From: Magnaporthiopsis rhizophila
Taxonomy: Eukaryota > Ascomycota > Sordariomycetes > Magnaporthales > Magnaporthaceae
Assembly: GCA_003049465.1 (NCBI GenBank)
Contig: PYSS01000105.1
Location: forward strand, 1-64,000
Direction of reading: 5' to 3'
Length of the DNA: 64,000 nucleotides
The translations under genes were made by a program, and so were the position numbers. Shown here piece by piece: positions 31,612-43,187 of the stretch. The notes under the pieces were generated by a model, which saw nothing but the letters and a program-made list of their open reading frames with translations, had not been told where the DNA came from and made no database searches. Position 1 is the stretch's first letter, and each line of letters begins with the position of its first letter.

Positions 31612-33449
31612 CCTTTTTCCTATTTTGTCTGTTTGGGACTGGGGGTTCTGCGGGCGAGGTGGGCTGATGAGGAGGGGTTGTGCCGCGGGGCCTTTTGGAC
31701 TCCGTCGGTGTGCTTTCTCTGGCGGAGAGAAAAAAGTGTCTAGGGTTGGGCAGGAGAGCGGTGGGAGAGTCTGGTTGGAGAAGCGATTAGCTTGTGGTGA
31801 CCGATGACAGGACGAAACAATGGAATCGAGATGGGGCACGGGATCTGGTTGGCATGCAAGCGTCGCCAGGACAGATCCGGAACGGGCAGATCGGAAGGCG
31901 GAGAGCACAGCACGTACCTCTCAGTATCGAATGGCGGGTGATTGAGCAGACCCTGATATGCGAGGGCGGTGGTGTTTCTGCAGGTCTGGTAGGTGGAAGG
32001 TTCTGGCAGAGCAGGCGAAAGCGAGGCGGGCGGTCAGATAAGATATGTGGACGCAGGCAGAAGCGACCGCAGGTGGACTGACGGCAGGAAAAAGAGCCAA
32101 CCGAGAGGGCCGAAGAAACGAACAAGCACGACCAATCCAAGTCACCGCCAATCCGAGCCCGCCCAGTGGGAAAAAAGAATTTAGGCCAGGGCCCAGAGTA
32201 GCTGCAGCAACTGGCGGGGCGTGCCCCACGGCACCAGGCAGAAAGCGGCCACTGAGGCGGCCTAGCAGTTGCACCGGTCCCACCGCATCACGACCTCATT
32301 TGGCGCCCACCCGCCCGCTAGCCCTGGTGCAACCCCTCCCTCCAGCGGAGAGACTCACATGCAACACGGCACACAAAGCCTCCCACAGCACCCTTTCACC
32401 GCCCAGCACTGGCCTCCACCTATCACGTGGCGGGGTTGACCGGCTGTGAGGCGGTTGATAAATTCGGAGACAAAGGATATTTTCGTCTGGCCTTTGTCGG
32501 GCGGAAATTCCCTCAACAAAATAGAATGTCGGTCGTTTTTATTTCCGTCCATCAACGGAAACGGACGGTTTTGTTTGTGGTGAAATCCTGGGCGACCAGC
32601 TGGGTGGGAAGCGCCTGTCGTGACTCGTGGGGGGATGCTTGACACTGACAGCCAGCGGTGGCGCCCTGCTGCACAAATGGGAATCGCCCGATAACACATG
32701 ATGAACCACCTAACCCGGGCCAACGATCAACCCGACGGGCATGAAAAAGATAAACAAGGTGACAAGGCCGGTTGATCACCGCCCGTCTGTGCGCTTTCTG
32801 CCTGCACCTACCCTACCTCGCAGCCGGCCGTGCGTTGCCGTTTATCGTTGACTAACGGTGCTGGGTGGTGCTGGCTTCCCCGCGGCGGCTGCTGCTGACT
32901 CGCCACTTACCGGAAACGGCAAGCCCCAGCCCCTCCCCCTCAATTTGCAGCGAAAAAGCTAGAGCAGACTTTTCCCAGGAATGCCCGGGCAGGCAAACAG
33001 GCAGACAGTGTCTCGCCCTCCCGAGACACGCGTTGGCTTCGACGCCATTGAGGCTACAGACGGACCATCCTCGGAAGTGCCTTGCCGTCCGCCGCGATGC
33101 CCCCACATCCCAGCCACCACCGCATCTCTCTTCCTCGGATGGCCAACTCGATGCGGAGACGTTGGAGCGTGAAAAGTGCAACCTTGGCTTCAGCTCTTGG
33201 GCCAGGCCGCGGCCGTCGGATGCATCGTTTCCATATCCGAGTGGGCTGATATATCAGATCCCAGCTATATCATTCCCGAACGACAGACAGTTGATGCTTG
33301 CATAAAATTGTCAAGGGCGGCAGGCTAGCACTCCCAACCAGGGATTACGCAGCAGATCCGTCTGTGGCTGACCATCACGAGTCAAATGTGCTCGATTAAT
33401 AGGTACCCAACACCTAACTCAACCCATAGTCCACTTCGCCCGGCCCCGT
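31612..33449. other. intergenic region, 1.8 kb
   Basis: No gene is recognised on either strand. It holds the promoter of the coiled-coil gene and the 3' flank of the secreted-protein gene. Short open frames overlap without family resemblance. Confidence 0.45.
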
Positions 33450-34135
33450 CTAAAAGGTGCCGACACGAGCAAAGCCCTTGAACTCGCCCTCCTCCAGGCT
33501 GTCGGAACTGACCAGAAGCCTGATGCGGAACCCATCCCTCCCGTTGCTGTCGGTCCGGCGTTTGTAGGCCCAGGTGGTGTGGCCGCCGGAGCCGAGAAAG
33601 ACGCCCTCCTGCTGCGTGCCGTTGGCGAAAAAGTGCGCGTGCGCCTGCAGCTCGGTCACGCCCTCCTGCCCGACCATAAGGAACGCCTTGTCGTCCGGAC
33701 CCCGCGTCACGGCCGCCCATGAGGTAGGGTAATATGCCAGGAGGCCGTTGGACGTGCATTTTAGTATGAGCTTGCCCTGTGTAGGGAGCACGGCCATACC
33801 GATCTGCATGAGGGAAAAAAAAAAAAAAAAAAAAAAAGCTTGGTTAGCCGGAGGCCAACGACAGGAAAGTAGCGTGTGTGGCTGCCTGGTGGGCGTACTT
33901 GGAACTTGGCTTGGGCGCCGGGGATGACGTCGAAAACCGTCGAGCCCACGCCCCGGGCGACCTGCCCGTCGGTCGACGAGGCGTAGAGCGGCCACGGCCC
34001 GGCCTCGCCTTTGGCGGCGTTGAACTCCGGGTAGTTGTGGCACTCGGCGCCCAGCTGGACGGGCTTGACGTCGGGGAGGGCGTGGGCGGCGGTAGCGGCC
34101 AGAGCCACGGCGCAGAGGGTCGAGAAGGAGCGCAT
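33450..34135 (-). CDS. small secreted protein, unknown
   Basis: Exons 34135-33899 and 33803-33450 sum to 591 nt (196 aa). Signal peptide MRSFSTLCAVALAATAAHA is followed by a mature chain with two Cys (AECHNYPEF and LKCTSNG) that could pair. I do not recognise the family; similar cysteine-poor secreted proteins are common in Sordariomycetes. The intron (33898-33804) contains a 23-nt poly(T) on the coding strand just before the acceptor. TATAAAAG lies at 34271-34264 (minus strand), about 130 bp upstream of the ATG, suggesting a well-expressed gene. Confidence 0.75.
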
Positions 34136-34801
34136 TGTTGCTGCTGGGGATGTCTGTCAGGGAACGAATGCTGCTGGCCTGTCTTGGGAACCGTTGGGTG
34201 AAAATGAGCGTGCTGCGTGGTTTGGAGTCCTGGTCTGCCTCAATGGGCGAGCCAGAGCTGCTGCTTTTATATGCAATGGCCCCCTAACGATATCCAAGAG
34301 ACAATATCCACCGCATTGAGACCTCTGAGATGGCGGCATTGGCATCGCGGTGAGTCGAAGGTCGTTGGTTGCCTTGGCGTGGTGCAAGTGAGGGTCGAAC
34401 TTGTGGATATGGCTGGCCGTGGGTGGCCTCATCCAAAAGATGATCGGGTCGGGTGGACCGAAGGAAGGGTTCCTTGCAGATACGGGTCAACTGTGGCTGG
34501 GCTGAAGGTGCTGGGTATAATTGCCCGATCCTTGACTGCCGTCTGCGTTGTGCATGAAGCCGGGGCATGTTTGGCACTCTTGTTCACGTCGTCCGCCACC
34601 GATTTAATCTCGGGCCCGAGGTCCCCGGCTCCCAGTCGGCCGACCAATGAGTCAATGGGGAGCCTGCCCCCCAGGCTGACAGGATTCGAAGCTCCGCCGC
34701 AGTGCGTGCAGATATTATTATTCCCAGCTTGAGCGATGCAACGACAGGATGACGCCCGAGACCTCTGCCTGCAGTAGGCCTCATGTCAGGCGGTGCGCCG
34801 C

Positions 34802-35613
34802 TCACAAGAAGGGCACCACGAGCACAGCGGCCGATGCCACGAGGCTGGCTGCGAGCGACATGCCTATGCCCTGGCGTGGCGCAGCGCCAGCCTCGGCAGG
34901 TTTCGTCGGGGTGATGCCGAGTGCCTCCTGGAGCTCCTGTGGCGATACGGGCGTGGCCACCAAAGGCCGCTGGTTGTCGCTGCCGCCAGGCCTAGGTCTC
35001 TGTACGGAAGGCGCCTCGCTCGGGGCGGCCACCGCGGCCGCCGCCGTTGGCAACGACAACGGGGCGACAGACGAGCGCATATCCAAACCCGACGCGACCA
35101 CAGTCATGCCCGAAGCGACCGTGGCGGTGGCGGTGAGCGAGCCCATCAAGGTTGCTGACGGCTGAGCTGTAGCGACGCCGACAGCGCAGGCGCACACTAC
35201 CGACCACCATGATCAGCATTCGTCATTTCATCACACCACAGAAACAGAACAGGGACATGTCGCAACTTACTGGCCATGACACCGTCAATAACGCTCTGGT
35301 ACGCAACGGCCGGGCAAAAGTTTGCCACGCAGCCCTCGGCGGCCGCCATCATGCGCGCCTGCTGCTGGCACTGGCAGCCGAGGTCGTGCGTGCGGCAGCC
35401 CAGAGCCGCCGCGCCGTCCAGGAAGCACTCCTGCGCGCAGCCTGGGACCGCGGCCGCGCCGACGGCCACGCAGTCCACGTCGTCGCTGTTGCCCATGAAC
35501 GCCTGGGCGGCTGGGGCGAGGCTCGGTCTCAGGCTCGGCTGGACGCTTACGGACTGGGCGGCGGCGGAAACAGCCGCGAGGGCGATGGTGGAGGTGAGAA
35601 ATGAGGGCTTCAT
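34802..35613 (-). CDS. CFEM-domain GPI-anchored protein
   Basis: Exons 35613-35271 and 35196-34802 sum to 738 nt (245 aa). Signal peptide, then an eight-cysteine CFEM domain: VDC, PGC, QEC, LGC, DLGCQC, EGC, NFC and, across the intron, CAC; the Asp before CQC is the residue used for haem iron in Csa2-type CFEM proteins. A Ser/Thr/Ala/Pro-rich stalk follows. A C-terminal hydrophobic segment (GMSLAASLVASAAVLVVPFL) is a GPI-anchor signal. Roles in the family are haem/iron capture, cell wall or host interaction; which applies here is unknown. Confidence 0.88.
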
Positions 35614-36496
35614 TGTGTTTATTGTGTTGCTGCTGCCTGGGCTCTATGTCCCTAAGGAAAAACGGCGTTGACGGACAGCAAAAGAAAGAGGAAGACGAGC
35701 GCACTGAGGAGAAAACCTGCTGAGCGTGGAGCCACCTGAAGTAAAAAGGCTGTCGAGGCCAGGCGACGCCCCTTCTCGTTAATAAGGCGTCGTCCGTCCG
35801 TCCAAGTGAAAAACATTACGCCAGGCCGTGCGCTTTTCGTCCCAAAAGCGGCCCTCCAGGAAAAGCATCATCCGACGCTGATGGCTCCGACCCGGGCTTG
35901 GCAAGAGCTTGTCGTGCTGGGCCCCGGCGCCGTTATTGGGTCAGGGCCGACGAGACCGTTTTCGTTTGGTGCATCGCCGGGCGGAGGGGAGAAACAAGCT
36001 CTGTGCCACGAGGTCGGACGACTTGCGTGGTTGGGCGCAGCAGAGTTGCTGCCGATGTTTTTTCTGGCGGTTTTAGTCAGGATGTGACGCAATGGGAATC
36101 GAACCACGCCTGGCATTTTCTGTCCCTCGCTAGAATTCCCGGTTCTGAGAAGATTCTTCGAGAAAGAAAAACAAGGGAGGCGGAATCTTTTGATGTGAGG
36201 GACTATGAGCTCAGCAGAAGCATCCTGAAACGCTCGCTGAACCGACGCAAGGTGCGTGACAAGAAATTGGCGTTTTCCATTTCAAATACAGGTTTGACAT
36301 GATGAAAATATTTACAGCGAAGGTAAAAATTTCTTTTCGAAGCCATGGGGTGCGCGGCCCAAACATGGGAGATGCACAGATGTCCCTATTACTCCCGTGC
36401 GAGTTCCCGGGATTAAACCTTCTGGCCGACACTGGCGGGAGCAGATCTTGTCAGCTTAAGATATCCAAAAAGGAGCGAGAGTGCGACAGGGAGTGC

Positions 36497-37105
36497 TTAC
36501 ACGTTGCCAGGAGGATCGTAACGAGCAACGACGCTGATGTTTTGTCAGCGAATGCTTCACAGATTTTACCAACATCAAGGTTGCAACTTACTAGAGTCCG
36601 CCCTTGGAGTCCCGCGCCGACGCTATGCCAACCTTTTTGGTCGTCTTCCACACGCACTGGGCTGGACCGTAGAACAGATATATCTGTGAGTGAGGGAAGA
36701 AAAAAAACCAAAACAGACAGGAAAAAACATGGATCAACGCAGAGACTGACTGTAATGGCCGTATCCGGAAAAGTCGCCCTGAGGGATCTTCTCCCCTTTG
36801 TACTTGCTCTTCTCGTCCATCCAGGCCTTGGCGCCGGCCTTGAGGCTGCCGCCGGCCGAGATCCAGTACAGGTTCTCGCCACCGACGCCGGCGTGCTGCA
36901 GCTTGCCGCGCTTGGCGAGCTCGTTGGCCCACGCTTGCGCCTTGGACTGCAGGCCCGAGTCCCAGGTCAGGTTGGGGTACTTGAGCGCCTTGCGGCCGTC
37001 GTTGTGCAGGTCCAGCGCGCCCTGCTGATCCGCCGTCAGGGCCGAGGCCACGCCCGAGCAGAGGGCCAGGGTGACGGTGAGGGCGTTGCCGAGGTTGAGC
37101 TGCAT
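36497..37105 (-). CDS. secreted CAP/PR-1-like protein
   Basis: Exons 37105-36751, 36661-36592, 36533-36497 sum to 462 nt (153 aa). Signal peptide ends near VASA. CAP motifs: LHNDGRKALKYPNLTWD, GENLYW, GHYTQCVWKTTKKVG and the C-terminal YVVARYDPPGNV, where most relatives read VVCNYxPPGN. The mature protein therefore has a single Cys and lacks the usual disulfides. CAP proteins bind sterols or lipids, and several act in fungal-host contact. TATATAA at 37230-37224 (minus strand) lies 120 bp upstream of the ATG. The tiny last exon encodes only 12 residues but restores the family ending, so I trust it. Confidence 0.88.
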
Positions 37106-37765
37106 GTTGGCTTCTGGTCGACAGGATGCGGTTCAGGTTGAGGGCGCTGTCGAATGTGGCTGGATGCTGGCGATGCTGGCATTGCACTGACTGCCAGTCT
37201 CAGAGCAGCCCCGACCTTGTCGTTTATATACCCGGATCACGACAGGCGTCATCCGCCAGGAGGCTGGGCGGGTAACACGCCATCATGTTCGGTTCACAAA
37301 CTAGCGCGTGGCGGATAAGGCCAGAACTGGAATGTCGGGCGCGCCGCGCGTTGTCGGCTCTGGGATTTGCTGTTTAGGGAGTCGAAAGGGAGGATTCGGA
37401 GCGAGAAACATGACGGTCGTGACCCCACGGGGCAAAGAGCACTAGCGGCGGCGCAAGAGTCCAAATATTTGGCCAGAAGGAGATCGATCCATGGCTTCGG
37501 CGTGGCCACGGATGGCGCGCTAGGAAGGCAGGCGGCAGCGGACGGATCCGAATGCTAATCGTCTCCAGTCCTGTGATTTCTCGACAAAAGTCCTCGGTGC
37601 GTCCGCGGGAAAGAGCCCAATTGGTGCTTCGGTCAAAAGACTCTAGTCTATCTGAGGAGAATCCTCCGCGTGATTTGCTGACCACCTCGCGACCGCCTCG
37701 AACGGCAACATCATAACTCCGAGCAGGACTCCTCCCTTACAGAATAGAATGTCTTATTCCGGAGC

Positions 37766-37807
<42 letters not shown>

Positions 37808-37951
37808 GACGCCCCATTCCGATCCGGCCAGCGCCACCCGTGTCTCGCCAAAGTCTAGATCCGGAACAAAAAAGGAGCGCCAGAGACATTTGAGGGTCGA
37901 ATCCTACGTCCGTGGCTTGGCTTGGCTTGTTTGGCTGGGTCCCGGCTTGTC
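37106..37951. other. intergenic with 39-nt poly(A) (37767-37805)
   Basis: Holds the CAP promoter and the 3' flank of the hydrolase gene. The only structure is the A run. No gene is seen. Confidence 0.6.
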
Positions 37952-39614
37952 TTAGAACCTTGGCTTGAAAGGAATGGTGGCCATGAATTTGCCCACGTCG
38001 CCTTCCACACCCAGCAGCTGGAACAGCCAGCGCAGAATGATGCCGAAGGATTCGGGCTCGCCCATGTGCTTGATTCCGGGGACGAATCTGGAACGGAATA
38101 TCAGCATAGGATATGCAAAAGCAAAGCAAGCAATATTGATCCACCACGCCGAGCTTACCTGGCCTCCTTGGGACTCCCGTGCTGCAGACACAGGTAATAG
38201 TCGTCGATGGGGAAGATCTCGTCCTCGGTCCCGTTGACGAGGAGCAGCTTGGTGCACGGCTTCTTGAGCGTGCCGTCGCGGAGCAGCGAGAAGGTGTCCA
38301 CGGCCTCGTCCTTGAAGCGCTGCAGATCGCTTCCGTACCCGAACTTGTGGGCCAGGGTATTTGCGAGACTGCATGTCAGTCAGTCAGTCAGTGGTCCGCA
38401 GACAGCTAGGAGGTAGGTTAGTCCAACTCACTCGAACGGATACTCCAACGCATTCACCCGCTCCAGCCACCGCGGGTCAAACATAAAGTGACACCCGCCG
38501 CCCAGCGCGACCACGCCCTTGAGCTTCTCGGCGTGCGTGTGCGCCAGCCGGATGGAGTAGTAGCCGCCCGTGCTGAAGCCCCAGTTGACGATCCTGGACT
38601 GGTCGACGGCGGCCTGCTTCGCCACCCAGTCGAACAGGCTGCTCCAGACCCGGTCCGGACTGGTCGGGTCCGACGCCAGACCCGGGTTGTCGCCGGTGCC
38701 TGGGATCTCCACCACCAGCGTCGCGCACCCGAGCTGTCGCCACCCTTCCTTCCACACCGCCAGCTCCGTGCGGTAGCCGTCGAGGCCAGTGAAGATGATG
38801 ATGAGCGGCACGGGCTGGGCTTCCGAGGCCTGTTTGGGGAGGTGGAAGAAGGCCGGCAGCACTGAGCCGTCGCCGGCCTTGGCGTGCTGGACGTGTGGGA
38901 TCTCGACGGGCACCATGGGGAACTCGTGCAGGCTGTGATGGCAGTCAGCTTTATGAGCAAGCGGCGGCAGTTCACGCAAAAGATTATCGCTTACCCAAGG
39001 CCCTTCACGGCGGCTTCCTTGCCTCTTTTCCATGCCAACCGCTGCTGCTCCGATCTCGGGGCGGGGAACCGGGCGATGCGGTATACGGCCGACGCCCGCC
39101 TGGCACCGCAGGTCAGTAAGGTAAAGTCCCATTTCTAGCGGCAGGTTGGGGACGGGCTCTACCTACAGATAGTATTCGGACGCCTTCTCCCGCTCGCCAG
39201 CATCCTCGGCGGCCTTGGCGGTGGCGACGAGCTCTTCCGCCTTGGGGAAGAAGCACCTGGCGTACTCGTCCCAATCATACGGCTCTTTTAGCCCTTTCTG
39301 TAGTCACGGGATTAGCACTTGATGACAAGCAGTGTGGCGCGGGTTAGCGCATGGTGGCACCGACCTTGATGATGTCGTCAACCACGGGCTGGAAATCGGT
39401 CGTGGCGCCAAACATGAAGGGGTAAATTCCCCGATCGCACTAATCTCACAAGGTTAGAACCATCTCGATTAAGGCGTAATAGAAATTCATAGTCTCAACC
39501 TACCGCCGGCTTCCATTTTGTCCGCCACAGCGCCTCGAAGCTCGCGTGGTGCGCCGCCGCGCTGCCGCTGTCGAGGGTATTCTGGATGAAAAAGCCGCCG
39601 CCCGGTGCTGCCAT
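37952..39614 (-). CDS. Ayg1/FrsA-type alpha/beta hydrolase
   Basis: Seven exons (39614-39504, 39439-39365, 39297-39167, 39099-38995, 38932-38432, 38368-38159, 38087-37952) sum to 1269 nt (422 aa). The helical N-terminal cap (GIYPFMFGATTDFQPVVDDI) precedes an alpha/beta-hydrolase core with nucleophile elbow NWGFSTGGYYS, acid in NGTEDEIFP and His in PGIKHMGEPE. Ayg1-family enzymes shorten polyketide or melanin precursors by releasing acetoacetate. No polyketide synthase lies in the window, so the substrate is open. The fifth intron has a CAGT tandem run near its acceptor. Every junction is supported by frame, splice bases and family sequence. Confidence 0.88.
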
Positions 39615-39866
39615 TTTGCCGTTCTTGCAAGCTGGACTACACGGAAAATAACCAAAGTGCCCGAGAATGGTCGCCGGTTCTGCGTGGTTATATGGGTGAG
39701 AGTCCCGGTGGTCCGAACCGGACTCGGGGTGGGGGAGCGCCGATCCGGCAGTGCCGGCCACTAACACCCGCCGAGATAGCGTCATTGGTTGCAGGGTCGA
39801 CCCGAATGTGTGCGGCAGGTTGCGGCTATTCCTTGAGCCAGGCGGGGTAGGCGGGGAACACAAGGC

Positions 39867-40196
39867 ATGTATCGAGCAGGGTTGCGACAACGAGAGCTCC
39901 AGGCTTCAGTCTCTCCTCGACGCAAACGCAGCGCCCTTCTGCCTCGACATCTACCCACTCGGCGAGCTGCTCGACAATTTCCACACCCCAAAAGCCAGAA
40001 CCCGCTCTACAAGGTTTACGCCCTGCTCGGCATGATCTCCGAGGGCCCCAGTATGCTGGCCATCGACTACACGAAGCCGTGGGTAGTCATCTCATGGGAT
40101 AACTTACACGAAGGATCGCTTGTTAGCCAAGGATTATGGTCTGTTTTATCCCGAATACGCCGCACTCACAGCCTAACCAGGTCGGTGTTCACGTAG
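39867..40196 (+). pseudogene. HET-like gene relic
   Basis: A frame here includes LYKVYALLGMISEGPSMLAI followed by DYTKPW, matching the post-HET motif (D)KVYALLG...I.(P)DYSK found in many HET-domain proteins. No HET core (SHCWG, LWIDSLCI) is nearby and the frame breaks soon after, so it looks like a fragment. The rest of 39615-40803 has no recognised gene. Confidence 0.4.
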
Positions 40197-40803
40197 TCGA
40201 TGACCCGAATCTTGTAGTCACCGGAGAGCGCGTCACGCCCTGCACCAGCACGTCGACCTTGCCCGCGACACGGCCGGCCTGGGGCCACGACACATCGACG
40301 GCCTGTCCTCCTGCTGGTGGATCCATCTGTCTGGTGCCCGATCCCCTTTTCCGATCCGGTTCATGACGAGGGGCCCGAATAGGGAGTAGCAGCCAAGCAT
40401 GATCTCGGGGCTAATAGGAGGCCTCACCGCGGCCGCGGCGTGTATGACATCTTCCCAGGCCCATGGGACCCTTCCTGTCTGTTTCGTGGGACTGGCTCTC
40501 GGTGCCACGCGCTCAAGCACCCTCTTGGCCCCCAATACCTCCCATGCCTACCAAGGAGGCTGCTGATCTACTATGATTTTGGTGGTTGACGGCAACAAGG
40601 CGCGGGAGGAGAAATGGGAGCCCAGCAAGTGAGCCAGGATGCCGACGGACATGAATGAAAAGTTCATCATTACTAACTATTAAACTGCTGTGACAAGCAA
40701 AAACGCAGCAGCCCGCTCCGTATCCGGATAAGAGATAAACAATGGAGCGACGAAAAGCCCGGAAACGAGAAATATAGAAGAACTCAAGACAAAGTAGACC
40801 CAA

Positions 40804-41624
40804 CTACAGCTTCAAATAAGGCTCCAGCACGTCAGAAAACGCCTCTTGCCGCCCGTCCCAATGACGTCCCCGTGGCAGGGTATGATCCTGTCAAACTCCC
40901 AGCCGTAGATCCTCTTGACCGACTCAGCAAACCGGGCTCTGTCGGATGCGGCCGCATGCCAGGCCACCGTCCTCTGCCATCCGGGGTTCGCAGTCTGCAG
41001 CACAGCGCCCACGAGCCTGCCCGCCAGGCCAGCGGCCGGGTCGACTCCCGACGCGGAAAAGGCCTCCCGGGCTGGCAGGTTGAACACAAGATCGCCCTCG
41101 ATCAGCGTGCCCGACGGCCGGTGCAGCAGCACCAGCTCGCGGTTCCTGCTGCCGTCGACGTACTCGCAGTCGAGGTCGGCGTTAAAATCGGCGCCGATGC
41201 TATGCGCGGTGCTCTTGTTGGCGGCGGTAAAGACGGTGCCGTAGACGACGGTGCTGCCCCGGGTCTCGGCCCGAACCTCGCGCTTCTCGGGCAGGCCCTC
41301 GGCCGCGACGACGTGTGCGCCGGGGAACGCGCGGGCCCAGGCGCTGAGGTGGATGTGATGCTCGAGGTTGGGCGACACCATGTACCGCACCTCGCCGCCC
41401 AGGGAGGCGAGCTTGGCCCTGACGTCGTCGGTGGGGGCGATGGGCGAGACGACGGCCAGGGCGCCGCTTGTGGACAGCTTGATGACCGTCATGGCGCCGC
41501 CGATCTTGATGATGCCCCTGGTGAAGGGGACGCTGAAGAGGGTGAGGCCGGGGGCGACATCTCGAATTACTGTGGTGGATGCCATGCCGCCGGACTTTTG
41601 GGGCGCTGCTGTCGTTGCTGCCAT
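40804..41624 (-). CDS. DUF4336 (metallo-beta-lactamase-fold-like) protein, possible 3' frameshift
   Basis: The frame from 41624 encodes MAATTAAPQKSGG... with features of DUF4336: TVIKLSTSGALAVVSPIAP, YMVSPNLEHHIHLSAWARAF, EGDLVFNLPA and CHGDVIGTGG. As read, it ends FLTCWSLI at 40812 (270 aa). One base out of frame the sequence gives QEAFSDVLEPYLKL and a stop at 40804, which fits the usual family end much better. A single missing base near 40850 (real or sequencing) is therefore likely. TATATA near 41700 could be its TATA box. Function is unknown; the family lacks several metal ligands of true beta-lactamases. Confidence 0.75.
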
Positions 41625-42269
41625 GGCTACTTTATTTGCTAGATGCTATGCCGGAAGGATGTGAGAGCATCTTGGATCGAAGACGAAGAAAAGCAACGCT
41701 ATATACATATCCTGAGGGAAGCGAGCCAGTCTTCCATGTCTGTACAGATTCCATTTCAACGGGGAACATGGCAGCCGTGATCAGTAATATCATTCCCTTC
41801 GGCGCTCGCCAGCCAGGGCGTGGGAATAGGTCGATGCTGCCACTGGGAAAAGGCCACAACGGGAACAGGATGAACGCGCAGAGAGTGACAAATCAGTGCC
41901 GACGCCGCCCTTCCGATTTGATAACACGGGATCGCCTGTAGCACGACGACTAGGCCGGCGCTGTACTGTCAGCGCCGCCTGGCAGGACACCCTGCTGTGC
42001 CTGGAAGATTTGGAATCGGGAAGAAAAAAGCATTTGATTGAAAGCGCCGTGTCGCTTGAAATGAATGTATTTCACGATGCCACGATTTGAAAACACTCAG
42101 TGAGCCTAACTGAAGGAATTCGTCAAGGCCACGCCACGCCTGGCGAATCACGTGCGGGTGGGTCCAGCATGCCCAGTTGGCGAGAATTTCTGGAGCTTCA
42201 CTTCGCCATGTCGATGCGCCAACGCACAAGTCGACCACCACCACCGTTCCGCTGCAATTGACCTCCAGC

Positions 42270-42762
42270 ATGCAGCCCACGCGGTGTTTGCTCAAGCGAT
42301 CGGTGTGGAAGGGTGAGTCCCGTCCCGCGCCCCTGGCCCATCTTATCACCTATTAACAAACCCCTCCATCCAGGCCCGCACATCGTCCCGTAAGAACCCC
42401 TCGCCCGGCGCATGCCAGTCCTCCAAACGGCCTCCTCCCTCGCGAACCGCCGCTTACCCAGCCCAGCCTCCCGATCCCCAAGCTCCTGCCCGGCCAGACG
42501 GCCATGCCGATCCGCACGCAGGCCCGCTCCGCCACCATCCTGCCCAACTTTGTCGGCCTCAGGTTCCAGGTCTACAACGGCAAGGTCTACCACGAGGTGA
42601 CCATCACCGAGGACATGGTCGGCCACAAGCTGGGCGAGTTTTCGCCGTGAGTGCTGTTCTTCTTGCTGATGCTGTTTCGGGTTTTTGCTTGGGCTGCACA
42701 TGCTGACAGGTCCTGCGCGGTGAACCAGGACGAGGAAACCGTTCATCTGGGGAAGAAACTAG
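42270..42762 (+). CDS. RSM19: mitochondrial small-subunit ribosomal protein uS19m
   Basis: Four exons (42270-42312, 42374-42389, 42467-42646, 42729-42762) sum to 273 nt, 90 aa, the usual length of fungal Rsm19. Reconstructed start MQPTRCLLKRSVWKGPHIVP; core TILPNFVGLRFQVYNGK and EDMVGHKLGEFSPTRK. The second exon is only 16 nt and the last only 34 nt; both are needed to restore the family sequence. Part of the mitoribosome small-subunit head. The short exons explain why no long frame marks this gene. Confidence 0.92.
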
Positions 42763-43187
42763 GGCGACGACGGACGGTTATTTTGATTTTACAAAGTACA
42801 TACCCAACGGGCGGCACGGCGATGCTGCTGTATTTCCACTGTACATATACGCAGCGGGAGGCAGGCACACAATGGCACAGACACCATGGAAACGCATTCA
42901 TGTTTAGCCAAAGTATGTGTAAATGCCGCTATTTAAGCGCTGGGCGTTGCGCCCATCTCGGGGCTGTGTACTCGTCCGGTCTGTTATTCCAACGATGACG
43001 ATGGCAGGCCCATGCCTCGCCTGCCTGGTCTAGAAAAGAAGAAAAGAACGCCAATGTGCGATGACCATGACCCAAACCCCTGAAACCCGCCAGAGAACGC
43101 CGTATAAACGCCCGACGTGCGTGTGGTGTGCAAGATGGGAAGCACCACCCTAATAACAACAAAAACAGCAACTTCTTTGCCCTCCTC

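Noticed and set aside
36085..36160. B-box-like GGTTCGATTCC on the minus strand
   Set aside because: T stem does not pair properly and no A box or acceptor arm is found; at most a relic.
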